From CAZIVO01 sp964542765 (GTDB lineage Bacteria > Planctomycetota > UBA1135 > UBA2386), in NCBI GenBank assembly GCA_964542765.1, contig CAZIVO010000044.1, positions 1 to 26,162 of the forward strand: DNA of 26,162 nt, read 5' to 3'. Shown one piece after another: positions 7,823 through 16,036 of the stretch. The notes beneath the pieces were generated by a model. It ran no database searches. It was not told the origin of the DNA and saw only the letters and a list, made by a program, of their open reading frames with translations. The number at the start of each line of letters is the position of its first letter. Position 1 is the stretch's first letter. The translations under genes were made by a program, and so were the position numbers.

Positions 7823-9355
7823 TCACTTGAAATACCATTCCGTCGATGCGACCGCCACCGAGCCTGTCCCGCTGCCGCCCGCAATCAGACAGATCTGGCC
7901 ATTCACCACCATGGGAACATGCGTCGCCCGCGAAGTGGTCATTCGCGGCCCAGGGGTCCACTTGTCACTGGCCTCGTCATAGACCTCGGTCGTGGCCATG
8001 GCTGTCGGAGCAGTCACGCTACCGAGAGCGCCGCCGATAGCCATGAATCTGCCCTTGCCTATCTCGATCGTGTAGCTGAGGGCGCGCGCGAAGCTGAGCC
8101 GCCCCGCCTGTTTCCAGGACATCTTCTTGAGGTCGAATATCTCAACAGCCGCGGTCGGAGTCCCGGGGTTGGCTATCGTGACTTGATTGACGCCGCCGGC
8201 CAACAGCCAGCGATCCCCCGACATCTTTACCGGGTAAGTCGCTGCTCGAGGAACCGCCATCGAAGGTCCACGCGTCCACTTATTAGTCTTCGGATCATAG
8301 ATCTCGGTCGTCGCAAAGACCGTCGGGATCTTGATGATGAACTGCGTCCATCCCAAACCACCAATCGCCATGATCCGCCCATCGGGCAACTTGATCGTGC
8401 TATGTGCCGCGCGCGGATCGTTCATGTTGGGACCGCGGGTCCACTTGTTTGTCTTCGGGTCATAGAACTCCGTGAGCTTCTCAGCCGTGTTGAGCGTCGC
8501 CAATGGGTTGGATGTCACGAGTTGTGAAATGCCACCCGTCACCATCACGCGGCCATCATCGAGAAGAATCGCATGATGCGCGAAACGCTTCGCGATCAAG
8601 GGGGGAGCAAGGGTGAACTTGTTCGTCTTCGGATCGTAGATCTCGCAGACATCGCTTTCGTAAGCATTCTTGTTCACCCCGGCAATGACCAAGAGGCGGC
8701 CATCCTTCAGCCGCACGGTCTGGTGGATTCCGTGTTCCTTCAACATCGACGGTCCTGCTGACCAGGAATCGGATATCGGGTCGTAGATCTCGGTCGAGGT
8801 CAAACTGGGACAGTTGACCAGCGTCCCGGTACCTCCGCCGGTCACGATGAATTTCCCATCTGGAAGCTTGGAGACCTGATGAAATACTCGTGCCTGCGCC
8901 AGTGGCTTCTTTCGATCCCGGAACCTCCGGCCAGGACCGAACCGTACGGCCACAGGATTCGAGATGGGTCCTATCAGGTGCTTCTGGCCCTGCCAGTTCA
9001 AGGTAATAGCCTGGAAGTAAACGGCAGCGTCATGCCAGCGAACCCTGTCGGGCAGCTTGATGCTCGGTGCTTTGAACAAAAGCGTCGGCGGCAGGAAGTA
9101 CCCCATGATGCTCAATCCGAGCGACTCCGCGCCCACCTGGAGCACCCTGGGATCGGATTGGTCGATCAGGCGCAGAGGGGTCGGGCCAGCGGACACGCTC
9201 ATCAAGATGGCGGTGGATGCGCCGAGTTTTCCCGGCCCCACCGCCAGCTCCAGCGAGCCGGGGAGGCCGCCGCCTTCGGCTTCCAAAGCCAGAGACTGAG
9301 CGACAATCGCTCCCTGGATACAGATCGTGAGCAGCGCAATGCGAAAGATGATCAT
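7823..9355 (-). CDS. Secreted kelch-repeat beta-propeller protein 1
   Basis: A 510-residue exported protein. ATG 9355 is preceded by a strong GGAGG and starts a signal peptide (MIIFRIALLTICIQGAIVAQS); the frame is open upstream to 9469 but that part is not signal-like. After the signal there is an N-terminal domain of about 150 residues shared with kelch protein 2 (GGxxPGxL, PGPTPLxLID-type and GPxSNPxAxRF-type segments). Then come six full kelch blades, each ending in a (T/C/V)E(I/F/V)(Y/F)D-x5-W-like strand followed by GP/M, and a seventh incomplete one ending STEWYFK. Double-Gly kelch motifs (TGGGTG, MVTGGI, MAIGGL, LLAGGV, MAIGGA, IAGGSG) mark the blades. A binding or structural role outside the cytoplasm is likely; ligand unknown. 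Its upstream region is shared with the divergent acylase gene. Confidence 0.85.
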   Translation of the reverse strand: MIIFRIALLTICIQGAIVAQSLALEAEGGGLPGSLELAVGPGKLGASTAILMSVSAGPTPLRLIDQSDPRVLQVGAESLGLSIMGYFLPPTLLFKAPSIKLPDRVRWHDAAVYFQAITLNWQGQKHLIGPISNPVAVRFGPGRRFRDRKKPLAQARVFHQVSKLPDGKFIVTGGGTGTLVNCPSLTSTEIYDPISDSWSAGPSMLKEHGIHQTVRLKDGRLLVIAGVNKNAYESDVCEIYDPKTNKFTLAPPLIAKRFAHHAILLDDGRVMVTGGISQLVTSNPLATLNTAEKLTEFYDPKTNKWTRGPNMNDPRAAHSTIKLPDGRIMAIGGLGWTQFIIKIPTVFATTEIYDPKTNKWTRGPSMAVPRAATYPVKMSGDRWLLAGGVNQVTIANPGTPTAAVEIFDLKKMSWKQAGRLSFARALSYTIEIGKGRFMAIGGALGSVTAPTAMATTEVYDEASDKWTPGPRMTTSRATHVPMVVNGQICLIAGGSGTGSVAVASTEWYFK

Positions 9356-9398
9356 CAGGGCCTCCGAACTCTCCAAATCATACCCCGAACACCGCCTT

Positions 9399-9460
9399 GG
9401 GGGGGGTGCTGAAGGGTCTGAGCGCTGAAACCCCGGAGAGACTGCCCAGACACCCCCCCC
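9399..9460. repeat. G8/C8 inverted repeat in the divergent promoter region
   Basis: GGGGGGGGTG at 9399-9408 and CACCCCCCCC at 9451-9460 are exact inverted repeats separated by 42 bp, in the 184-bp space between the divergently transcribed kelch protein 1 and acylase genes. The spacer contains partly complementary GGGTCT and AGACTGCCC, so a long imperfect hairpin can form on either strand. The homopolymer arms are also prone to slippage. Function unknown. Confidence 0.5.
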
Positions 9461-9539
9461 GCTGATCACATCGCGTCACCGCAAATAATGCTCCGCATGG
9501 AATTCCAGCGTCCCCAACACATCCCGAGGAGCAAAGTAG

Positions 9540-11999
9540 ATGCTGATGCCTTTTTCCCGTTTCCATTGGCCGAGACCTCTTGCGATTTTTTTCGTCGCCG
9601 CCACCTGCCAGGCTCAGAGCGAAGTCACCATCTGGCTCGATTCGCATGGCGTGCCGCATATAGAAGCAGCCGACAACGACTCCCTGACCTACGGCATCGG
9701 CTACATGCATGGACGGGACCGACGCTTCCAACTCGAACTACTCAAGTTCGCGGCCGCCGGAAGATTGCGGGAGTTGGTCGGGGATCAGGGCGACCAGAAG
9801 GTCCTCGCATCGCTCGACATCTACAGTCGCGTTCTCGACTTCCCCGGCCATGGGTCGGCGATGCTCGAGGCCGGGTCCGCTGCTTCGCGCGCCACCCTCG
9901 AAGCCTATGCCGATGGAATAAATTCCGCGACGCGAGCGGAGCCAAGAGCAATGGAATTCGGGTTGATGAAATACCGACCCGAACCCTGGAGTGCTCGGGA
10001 CACCGCAGCCATCATGGCGATGGTCTCTTTCGGTCTATGCAAGAACTGGCAACTCGAGCTGGGACGCCTCGAACTCATTCTCCACCAGCTCCGCACCGGC
10101 GGCTCCATCGAGCGCGCGCTGGCAATCTGGAAGCCTCGCTACCGCCTTCCCCCTCATCTGATCGGCGAGAAACCAGAAACGGATCCCTTCGCAAACATTC
10201 CGGTAATCGCTCCCGAACTCATCAAATTCCTCGAAGGTTGGGTCGTTCACTCCGCCCCTCCAAGGGATGCCAGAGAACTCCGCGAAGGCAGCAGCGCCTT
10301 CTCCGCCCATGGACGCGGAGGTGGCCGCAGCAACAATTGGGCGATGAGCGGTTCCTGGACCGGCACCGGCAAAGGCGCCCTGTCCTCGGACCCGCACATG
10401 CCTCACGCCATGCCATCGCTCGGTTATTTGGCGCATATCCACCGCACCAATGGACCGAGCGTGATCGGAGGGTGCCTGGTCGGCCTGCCAACCATTGCTT
10501 TTGGCACAAACGGTGAGGTCGCTTGGGGCGCCACCGCAAACTGGGGCGATGTCACGGACCTCTATGTCGAGAAACCAGTTCCGGGAAATCCTGATGCCTA
10601 TCTGTTTGAGGGCAAGGCCGAAGCCTTCGCCGTGCGGGAAGAGATCTTCAAGATCCGCAACCGAGATGGGTCGGTACGAGAAGAGATCCGCCAGTTCCGC
10701 AGTTCTCGCCACGGGCCGCTGCTGAACGACTTCGTCGATCGACTCCCCGATGACTTTCCACCGGTCGCATTGCGCTACAGCCGCGGCAATGGAATGCCAG
10801 TCGCCGCTGTTCTCAAACTTTATGATGCAACAGATGTGGCCGAGGCAAGGCGGGCGATGCTCGAATTCACGGCGATGGTCGGTCACTGGGTCCTGGCCGA
10901 TGCCAAGGGCAACTGCGGTTACACCGGACCCTTCTCCTTGCCAAGCCGGAAACGACACCTCGGAACCTTGCCTGTCCCGGGCTGGACCGGTGCCTACGAA
11001 TGGAACGGTCTGATCCCTGCCCAGAGCTTGCCCTGGATCGATAATCCGAAGAGCGGCTTCGTCGGCAGCGCCAACAATCAGGTCGTGCAACCCGAGTCCA
11101 CCGGCTACCCGATCAACTTCGAAGGTGACGTCAACCATCGCTGGTACCGGATTCGCGAATTCCTGGCTTCTGGCCGAGGTGATCGCAGCGTCACAGAGGC
11201 GATCAGCCAGCTGCAGATCGACGGTGTCGATCACGGCTGGAATCAGTTGAAAGGGCTCTACGGCGAGGCCATCAGGCCGCTCGAAGCGAGCAAGAGTGAG
11301 CTGGCCGTCGCCGCCGCCGCCAGAGAACTCCTCTCCTGGAATGGCGATAGTCTCCCCGACTCACCGGCGCCGACCCTGTTCAACGCCCTCAACGCAATGC
11401 TCGTCAAACGCATGCTCGAAGACGAGATGTCGCCCGGCACACAGCAATTCATCCTGAGTCATTTCAACATCGAACCCTTCATCTACGACCTTCTCAGGAA
11501 CGCCGACAACCCGGCCTGGGATGATCGGCGCACGGAGGTCCTTGAGACCCCGGTGGAGGTGATCGCTTCGGTCTTCCGCGAAGCCGTCGATGCACTCGCG
11601 GCACGCTATGGCAAGAAGATGTCACGCTGGGCCTGGAAACGCGCAGCCCCCTTCCACATCCAGCACCCCTTCGGATCAAACCCCCTGCTATCGCTGCGGG
11701 TCAACCGCGGACCCTTTGTCGCGCGCGGGTCGAGCAACACGGTCTGGAAACATCAGTTCGGCCGCGAAAAACTCACGAGCTTCCCGATCCTTTACGGCCC
11801 TGTCCTGCGCGTGAACATCGACCTGGCAGACCTGCCGGGATCCAAGATGGTGTTGCCGGGCGGTCAATCGGGACACCCTCGCTCCGAGCACTACGACGAT
11901 CTTCTGTCTCTCTACATGAATGGAGACGGCGTCTCCATGGACATGGACATGACGAGGATCCGTCGGGCGGCGGTCGAAAAGATCGAACTACGCAGGTAG
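9540..11999 (+). CDS. Penicillin acylase family Ntn hydrolase, exported
   Basis: A self-processing N-terminal-nucleophile hydrolase of the penicillin/acyl-homoserine-lactone acylase family, cleaving an amide bond; substrate unknown. The 819 residues fit the precursor (signal peptide, alpha chain, spacer, beta chain). Residues 1-25 form a signal peptide ending near CQAQS. The alpha-chain motif DSHGVPHIEA (34-43) is present. RSNNWAMSGS places the catalytic Ser at residue 264, immediately after the expected autocleavage site. SDPHM and GFVGSANNQ are the beta-chain landmarks, the latter carrying the oxyanion Asn region. The start has GAGGAG at 9526-9531, 8 bases from the ATG. The gene is divergent from kelch protein 1 and its stop is 5 bp from that of kelch protein 2. 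Quorum quenching is one possible role but nothing here selects it. Confidence 0.92.
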   Translation: MLMPFSRFHWPRPLAIFFVAATCQAQSEVTIWLDSHGVPHIEAADNDSLTYGIGYMHGRDRRFQLELLKFAAAGRLRELVGDQGDQKVLASLDIYSRVLDFPGHGSAMLEAGSAASRATLEAYADGINSATRAEPRAMEFGLMKYRPEPWSARDTAAIMAMVSFGLCKNWQLELGRLELILHQLRTGGSIERALAIWKPRYRLPPHLIGEKPETDPFANIPVIAPELIKFLEGWVVHSAPPRDARELREGSSAFSAHGRGGGRSNNWAMSGSWTGTGKGALSSDPHMPHAMPSLGYLAHIHRTNGPSVIGGCLVGLPTIAFGTNGEVAWGATANWGDVTDLYVEKPVPGNPDAYLFEGKAEAFAVREEIFKIRNRDGSVREEIRQFRSSRHGPLLNDFVDRLPDDFPPVALRYSRGNGMPVAAVLKLYDATDVAEARRAMLEFTAMVGHWVLADAKGNCGYTGPFSLPSRKRHLGTLPVPGWTGAYEWNGLIPAQSLPWIDNPKSGFVGSANNQVVQPESTGYPINFEGDVNHRWYRIREFLASGRGDRSVTEAISQLQIDGVDHGWNQLKGLYGEAIRPLEASKSELAVAAAARELLSWNGDSLPDSPAPTLFNALNAMLVKRMLEDEMSPGTQQFILSHFNIEPFIYDLLRNADNPAWDDRRTEVLETPVEVIASVFREAVDALAARYGKKMSRWAWKRAAPFHIQHPFGSNPLLSLRVNRGPFVARGSSNTVWKHQFGREKLTSFPILYGPVLRVNIDLADLPGSKMVLPGGQSGHPRSEHYDDLLSLYMNGDGVSMDMDMTRIRRAAVEKIELRR

Positions 12000-12004
12000 C
12001 CGCC

Positions 12005-13546
12005 TCAGTACAACCACTCCGAGGTATTCACATTGATCGCGCTGGGTCCGGTGCCACCACCGATGATGTGGATCTGCCCCTCCGGCGTGCGGATATAGCC
12101 GTACGCCGCCCTACTCGTACCCAGCGAGGGTCCCGAGGACCAGGTTCTCGTCTTGGCATCAAACACTTCGGTGGTGGCAATGGCCAAGGGCTTGAGCACC
12201 GTGCCGTTGCCGCCGCCGATATGAATGTATTTGCCATTACCCAGGGCAAAACCGAAGTGCATGCCGCGGGCCTGCTTCATGCTGCCCACCGTGGTCCACT
12301 TGTTCGTGGCAACATCGTAGATCTCAGCCGTATTGGTCACCTTGCCGGGACTGGTTAGCGAAATCGTGGCAACGCCGCCCGAGACCAGGATCTTGCCGCC
12401 GCCGAGATCGACGATCGGAGCAATTCCCCGGGCTCCAGCCATCGCAGGCCCGGCCGTGATCTTGTTCGTCTTCGGATCAAAAAAGTCGCAGTTCGTCCAG
12501 ACGGTTGGAAGCTTGACCAGGACCCGGTACCACCCGAGGCCACCGACGATCATGTACTTGCCGTTGGACAGCAAGATGACCCGGTGCCCGACCCTCGGCA
12601 CGATCATCACGGGTCCAGCCACCCACTTGTTGGTCTTCGGGTCATAGATCTCGGTCGTATCCACCGCTGACGTGATCGGCGAGAGGAGGTTTCCACCGGT
12701 CACATTCTGTGCATACCCACCGCTGACCCAAACGCGGCCATCTGCCAGAAGGGCCGCATCGTGCCCTGCCCGCTTGCTGCTCATCGACGGCAACTTCGTC
12801 CAGGCGTTGGTCTTCGGATCCCAAATTTCTGCGGCTGATTGAGGATTGTTCTGAATGTCCACGCCACCGGCTACCAGGATGCGACCGTCCAAAAGTTTGG
12901 TGGCCGTATGAACCGAATGCTCGGTCACCATCAAGGGGCCGGGCACGAAACGGTCAGTCATCACGTCGTAGATTTCACAATTCTTGGTGGCGATCTGAGC
13001 CAGCAATCCGCCCTGTCCACCACCGATCACCATGTATTTGTTGCCCGGAATCTCCAGCACCTGCGGGAAGGAAACCGCGACCCTGAGCTTGACGCCGCGA
13101 TCAACGAAGTTCGACTTCGGATAGAAACGGGTTGCCGTCGGATTGCTGAGTGGGCCAACGAAATACTGGGTTCCCGGAAGCGTGAAGCCCTGCCAGTACA
13201 GGGTTGCCCCCTTGAACGATGGATTGTTCGGCACCGACATCGCGGAGGTTTGATATTTCCAGTTTGGCGGCAAGCATGGGCCGGAAAAGGCGAGTCCGAC
13301 CTGCAAAAGGTTCAGGCCAACCGAAAGGTTGCGCGGATCTTTCCGATCGATCAGGGCCAGCGGCGTCGGTCCCGGGGTCGTGTCGAGCAAGATCGCCGCG
13401 ATCTTGCCGGGAGCGCCGGTCATCGCGGCCTGCAGGGTGCCAGGAAAGGACCCTCCCTCCACGCGCAGTTGAGGCGCCTGCGCCGACATCGAAGCGGCAC
13501 CGAAGAAGCAGAGGGCGGTCGTCGTGACAAAATGTTTCATCATCAT
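12005..13546 (-). CDS. Secreted kelch-repeat beta-propeller protein 2
   Basis: A paralogue of kelch protein 1 with the same order of parts: signal peptide (MMMKHFVTTTALCFFGAASM), an N-terminal domain of about 150 residues with PGPTPLALIDRKDPRNL and FVGPLSNPTATRF segments, six complete kelch blades with DPKTNK turns, and an incomplete last blade ending TSEWLY. Even the long blade insert GGLGWYRVLVKLPTVW matches GGLGWTQFIIKIPTVF of paralogue 1, so the two arose by whole-gene duplication rather than blade shuffling. Three consecutive ATG codons (13546, 13543, 13540) can start it; the frame is open to 13615 but those residues are not signal-like. No Shine-Dalgarno site is visible before any of them. 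It converges on the acylase gene. Probably a cell-surface or extracellular binding protein. Confidence 0.85.
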   Translation of the reverse strand: MMMKHFVTTTALCFFGAASMSAQAPQLRVEGGSFPGTLQAAMTGAPGKIAAILLDTTPGPTPLALIDRKDPRNLSVGLNLLQVGLAFSGPCLPPNWKYQTSAMSVPNNPSFKGATLYWQGFTLPGTQYFVGPLSNPTATRFYPKSNFVDRGVKLRVAVSFPQVLEIPGNKYMVIGGGQGGLLAQIATKNCEIYDVMTDRFVPGPLMVTEHSVHTATKLLDGRILVAGGVDIQNNPQSAAEIWDPKTNAWTKLPSMSSKRAGHDAALLADGRVWVSGGYAQNVTGGNLLSPITSAVDTTEIYDPKTNKWVAGPVMIVPRVGHRVILLSNGKYMIVGGLGWYRVLVKLPTVWTNCDFFDPKTNKITAGPAMAGARGIAPIVDLGGGKILVSGGVATISLTSPGKVTNTAEIYDVATNKWTTVGSMKQARGMHFGFALGNGKYIHIGGGNGTVLKPLAIATTEVFDAKTRTWSSGPSLGTSRAAYGYIRTPEGQIHIIGGGTGPSAINVNTSEWLY

Positions 13547-13790
13547 TCGAACAATACTCAAAGGCTCGGCTGGGCCACGGATCGCGAGATCGCGGCATCT
13601 TGCAGGGTCTTTCATCCTAGACGATAAGCCCCTCGACCGTGAGTAGGTCCCCTGCCAATGGCCTACATTGACGCCAACGATCTATTCCCAAGGGTTTCCT
13701 GACGGCTACGCCGCAAGGCCAGCCCGCCGTCGCGACCCGCGTGACGCTCCCCTTCAGATATCAGGCGCGAAGGCCCCTCGATGAATGGCG

Positions 13791-14771
13791 TCAGTCCCGA
13801 TTTTTTCGCGATGGCTTTGTCGCAGCGCCTTTGTCGAGCGCGGGAGCCTCGGACTTGGCCGGACAATCACCAGGCACACGGATCAGATAATTCTTCAGGA
13901 ACGCCTGCGTCCGGCCCCAAAACGTGGGCGGTCGGAGAACGCTGAGGGCCAGACCCACGGCCATGAAATCTCCATGTGAGCCATTGGCGACGACAACCAT
14001 CTCATGACAGATCCCCAGGGCGGCACAAGCTCGGGCCATCCGCTGCGACTGCTCCAGGGGGACCAGGGGATCGCTATCGCCATGAACGAGCAAGATGGGC
14101 GGATCGTCACGAGTGAGATGAAGGAGAGGTGAGGCATCGCGCGCACGCATGATGTCTCTTGGCGTTGGTTCTCCGGCGCAGCCGAGGAACCGCCTGACCA
14201 GAGCCTCCCCCTTCTTGCCGACCTCGGAATCAGGCTCCAAGATCATGGGTCCGAAGTAGTCGATAACACAGGTTGGCTTGGTGCTCTGACGAGCAATCAG
14301 ATCTTCCGCGGTCGCATCAGCCTGATCGGGTTGCGTACCCATCAACGCCGCCAGATGGCCCCCCGCGCTCGCACCCACTGCTGCGATGCGATGCGGATCG
14401 ATACCGAACTTCGAAGCATTGTGCCGCAAGTACTGGATCGCTCGCTGGCAATCCTGGATCTGAGCTGGATACACACTCCGGGGAGCGAGGCGATAGGAGA
14501 TGGCCGCGCAAGCGATGTCGAGTTCGAGCATCATCCGCACAAAGATCATGACATCCGGATAAAGCTTGGACCCCTTGTTCCAGCCACCGCCATGGATCAG
14601 CAGGGCTACTGGGTAGGGCTTGTCGGCTTTTGCCTTGGGCCTGTAGAGGTCCATGGTCTGGCGCTGGCCCTGTCGATCGACATAGGCAAGATTTCGATCG
14701 AGACTGAACCCTTGGCCCGGGGCCATCGGCACCAGGGCCGAGCAAGCGAGAAAGGCGGCGAGAATCCTCAT
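13791..14771 (-). CDS. Exported alpha/beta hydrolase (carboxylesterase-like)
   Basis: A 326-residue serine hydrolase with the alpha/beta fold of the BD-FAE/esterase-lipase group, likely cleaving an ester bond outside the cytoplasm; substrate unknown. Residues 1-20 (MRILAAFLACSALVPMAPGQ) are a signal peptide. HGGGW at 60-64 forms the oxyanion hole. GASAGG supplies nucleophile Ser135, GDSDPLVP the acid Asp234, and GSHGDF the base His266. DPHRIAAVG precedes the nucleophile elbow as usual. A basic, Pro/Lys-rich tail of about 25 residues ends the protein. I use ATG 14771 rather than the TTG directly before it. It lies 88 bp downstream of the sigma-factor gene, with a strong hairpin in its leader. 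Confidence 0.87.
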   Translation of the reverse strand: MRILAAFLACSALVPMAPGQGFSLDRNLAYVDRQGQRQTMDLYRPKAKADKPYPVALLIHGGGWNKGSKLYPDVMIFVRMMLELDIACAAISYRLAPRSVYPAQIQDCQRAIQYLRHNASKFGIDPHRIAAVGASAGGHLAALMGTQPDQADATAEDLIARQSTKPTCVIDYFGPMILEPDSEVGKKGEALVRRFLGCAGEPTPRDIMRARDASPLLHLTRDDPPILLVHGDSDPLVPLEQSQRMARACAALGICHEMVVVANGSHGDFMAVGLALSVLRPPTFWGRTQAFLKNYLIRVPGDCPAKSEAPALDKGAATKPSRKNRD

Positions 14772-14784
14772 CAAGAACTCTTGC

Positions 14785-14804
14785 CCCCTGGACCCCCCCA
14801 GGGG
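14785..14804 (-). promoter_or_regulatory. Strong GC hairpin directly upstream of the hydrolase start
   Basis: CCCCTGG and CCAGGGG make a perfect 7-bp stem with a 6-base loop, ending 13 bases before the hydrolase ATG (14771). It could end transcription from the sigma-factor gene (but has no T tract) or hinder ribosome access to the hydrolase start. The region between it and the ATG has only a weak AAGAG as possible Shine-Dalgarno. Confidence 0.45.
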
Positions 14805-14859
14805 ACAGGCCGGCCGAAAATTCCGTAACCGGCCCCACCTTTCCCGGGCATCTCACGAC

Positions 14860-15792
14860 TCAGCCAATCCGCAACTCTGCCTGGTCGAGCTGGTTCTTCA
14901 GCCGACCCATGACGTTGCTGTGGATCTGGCAGACCCGGGATTCGGTCAGCTGCATGATCTCGCCGATCTCGCGCATCGTCAGACCCTCGTAGTAATACAT
15001 GATCACGATCAGCCTCTCTTTCTTCGTGAGGTTGCGAGTGATCGTGTCGAGGACATCCTTTTGATCGATGGACTGAAGAGGATCCGCAGACCTCTTGTCG
15101 GCAAGGATGTCGACCTTCTCCATGTCGTTGTCATCATCACCGTCGTCCCACTTCTCCGACAGAGAGAAGATCCCCCTGGCGCTGGCCTCGTTCTCGGTCT
15201 CCAGCAATTCTTCTGTGGTCAAACCCATCGTCTGAGCAAGCTCCCAACCGGTGGGAGTCCTACCAAGCTCGCCCTCGAGCTTGTGCACAGCCTTGGTCAG
15301 GCGATGCGCCTTGAGACGCACGAGCCGCGGAACCCAATCCTGGGAACGAAGTTCGTCGAGGATCGATCCACGGATACGAGTGGTGCAGTAGGTCTTGAAC
15401 TTGATGCCGCGCTTCAGGTCAAAGCCCCCGATGGCATCCAGAAGGCCGAAGGTGCCAGCCGAAATCAGATCGTCCAGCTCGATCGACCTGGGCAAGGTTT
15501 GCAAAACGCGCTCGGCGATCATCTTCACCAAGGGCATATGCTTTTCGACCAGAAGGTTGCGAAGGTTGGGGTCCTTGGTCCTCTTGTAGGTGACCCAGAC
15601 CTTCTGGAGCTGCTCATCCTGCTCCCTGTTCCTGCGACTTGAGGGAGCTCTCTTCGCAGGGTTCGCAACCTTGGCCGGTGCCTTCTTGGCCGGCGCCTTC
15701 TTGGCCGGTAGCGGCACACTCTTGGTCGAGCGTGAAGAGGTCGAGATGCCGCGCTTGCTGCGCGGGGACGTCACTGTTGAGGAACGAGCCAT
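14860..15792 (-). CDS. FliA/WhiG-family RNA polymerase sigma factor with Lys/Ala/Pro-rich N-terminal tail
   Basis: A group 3 sigma-70 factor that directs RNA polymerase to an alternative promoter set. In other bacteria this family runs flagellar (FliA), sporulation (WhiG) or stress (SigB-like) genes. Of 310 residues, about 60-155 form region 2 with the -10-recognition segment GIKFKTYCTTRIRGSILDEL; region 3 follows (GRTPTGWELAQTMGL); region 4 ends the protein with the helix-turn-helix LTMREIGEIMQLTESRVCQI (271-290). The first 58 residues are an added basic tail rich in Ser, Lys, Ala and Pro with KKAPAKKAPAK repeats, unusual in this family. No flagellar genes are nearby. The leader of about 135 nt between a c-di-GMP riboswitch and the ATG implies ligand control. 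No clear Shine-Dalgarno; no other Met precedes Met86, so this start is likely. Confidence 0.9.
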   Translation of the reverse strand: MARSSTVTSPRSKRGISTSSRSTKSVPLPAKKAPAKKAPAKVANPAKRAPSSRRNREQDEQLQKVWVTYKRTKDPNLRNLLVEKHMPLVKMIAERVLQTLPRSIELDDLISAGTFGLLDAIGGFDLKRGIKFKTYCTTRIRGSILDELRSQDWVPRLVRLKAHRLTKAVHKLEGELGRTPTGWELAQTMGLTTEELLETENEASARGIFSLSEKWDDGDDDNDMEKVDILADKRSADPLQSIDQKDVLDTITRNLTKKERLIVIMYYYEGLTMREIGEIMQLTESRVCQIHSNVMGRLKNQLDQAELRIG

Positions 15793-15927
15793 ATTTTTTG
15801 TGTCTGGAGAAAACTAAGGAAGGGGCAAAAGCCCGGCGCATCACCTGTTCGACCTCTGCGGCGCCTGTTCCTAGCCTTCTCAATGGCTCAACTCGGGGGG
15901 GACCATGTCCCACCCTCGCTTCAATTC
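15793..15927 (-). promoter_or_regulatory. Expression-platform leader between riboswitch and sigma-factor start
   Basis: This stretch carries no gene. Two small hairpins are visible: GGGAC-CAT-GTCCC at 15899-15911 and GGGC-AAAA-GCCC at 15823-15834, the latter followed on the minus-strand RNA by a pyrimidine-rich run. Either could be part of a terminator or an occluding structure that the upstream aptamer controls. The last bases before the ATG are A-rich and lack a Shine-Dalgarno. Confidence 0.45.
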
Positions 15928-16007
15928 GGAAACCGGCTGCCATGGCGGAATTGCCGCCGAAGGCCCGTGGCTTTGCGTCCCCACCTTTCGGTAGGTTTGC
16001 CTTTGTC
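15928..16007 (-). promoter_or_regulatory. Cyclic di-GMP-I riboswitch aptamer (GEMM-I)
   Basis: Read on the minus strand, this element contains in order the conserved blocks of the GEMM-I aptamer. AAAGGCAAACC comes first, then a hairpin CUACC-GAAA-GGUGG whose GNRA tetraloop is at 15986-15989. GGACGCAAAGCCACGGGCC (about 15962-15980) carries the core. A second stem GGCGG/CCGCC (15944-15958) follows, and the closing GGCAGCCGG-UUUCC ends it. Known GEMM-I RNAs bind cyclic di-GMP with the tetraloop docked on its receptor. It lies about 135 nt upstream of the FliA/WhiG-type sigma gene, in the same orientation, and downstream of apt. Whether binding turns the gene on or off is not clear from the sequence. 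Confidence 0.92.
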
Positions 16008-16036
16008 GGAGAAACGACAGTAAGCAAAAGAGCGAT

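Larger units (their letters stand above)
8286..12658. repeat. Recurrent kelch-blade DNA motif (family of ~26-bp near-identical copies)
   Basis: A stretch of the form gtcttcggRtcatagatctc recurs in the two kelch genes because each blade encodes (Y/F)DPKTNK. The copies at 8286-8311 and 12632-12658 differ by only about one base over 26. More diverged copies lie near 8450, 8625, 12465 and 12810. All are in the same orientation, so they are direct repeats within and between the genes. They are coding repeats, not a separate element. Confidence 0.6.

Noticed and set aside
8286..8650. Spaced repeats as a CRISPR-like array
   Set aside because: The copies are imperfect, in frame and encode kelch turns.
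10035..11234. Open frame of 399 codons on the minus strand
   Set aside because: It is antisense to the acylase, whose motifs and catalytic Ser are intact; the antisense product looks like a shadow.
9540..11999. Quorum-quenching AHL acylase
   Set aside because: The penicillin acylase family includes such enzymes, but the substrate cannot be told from these motifs.
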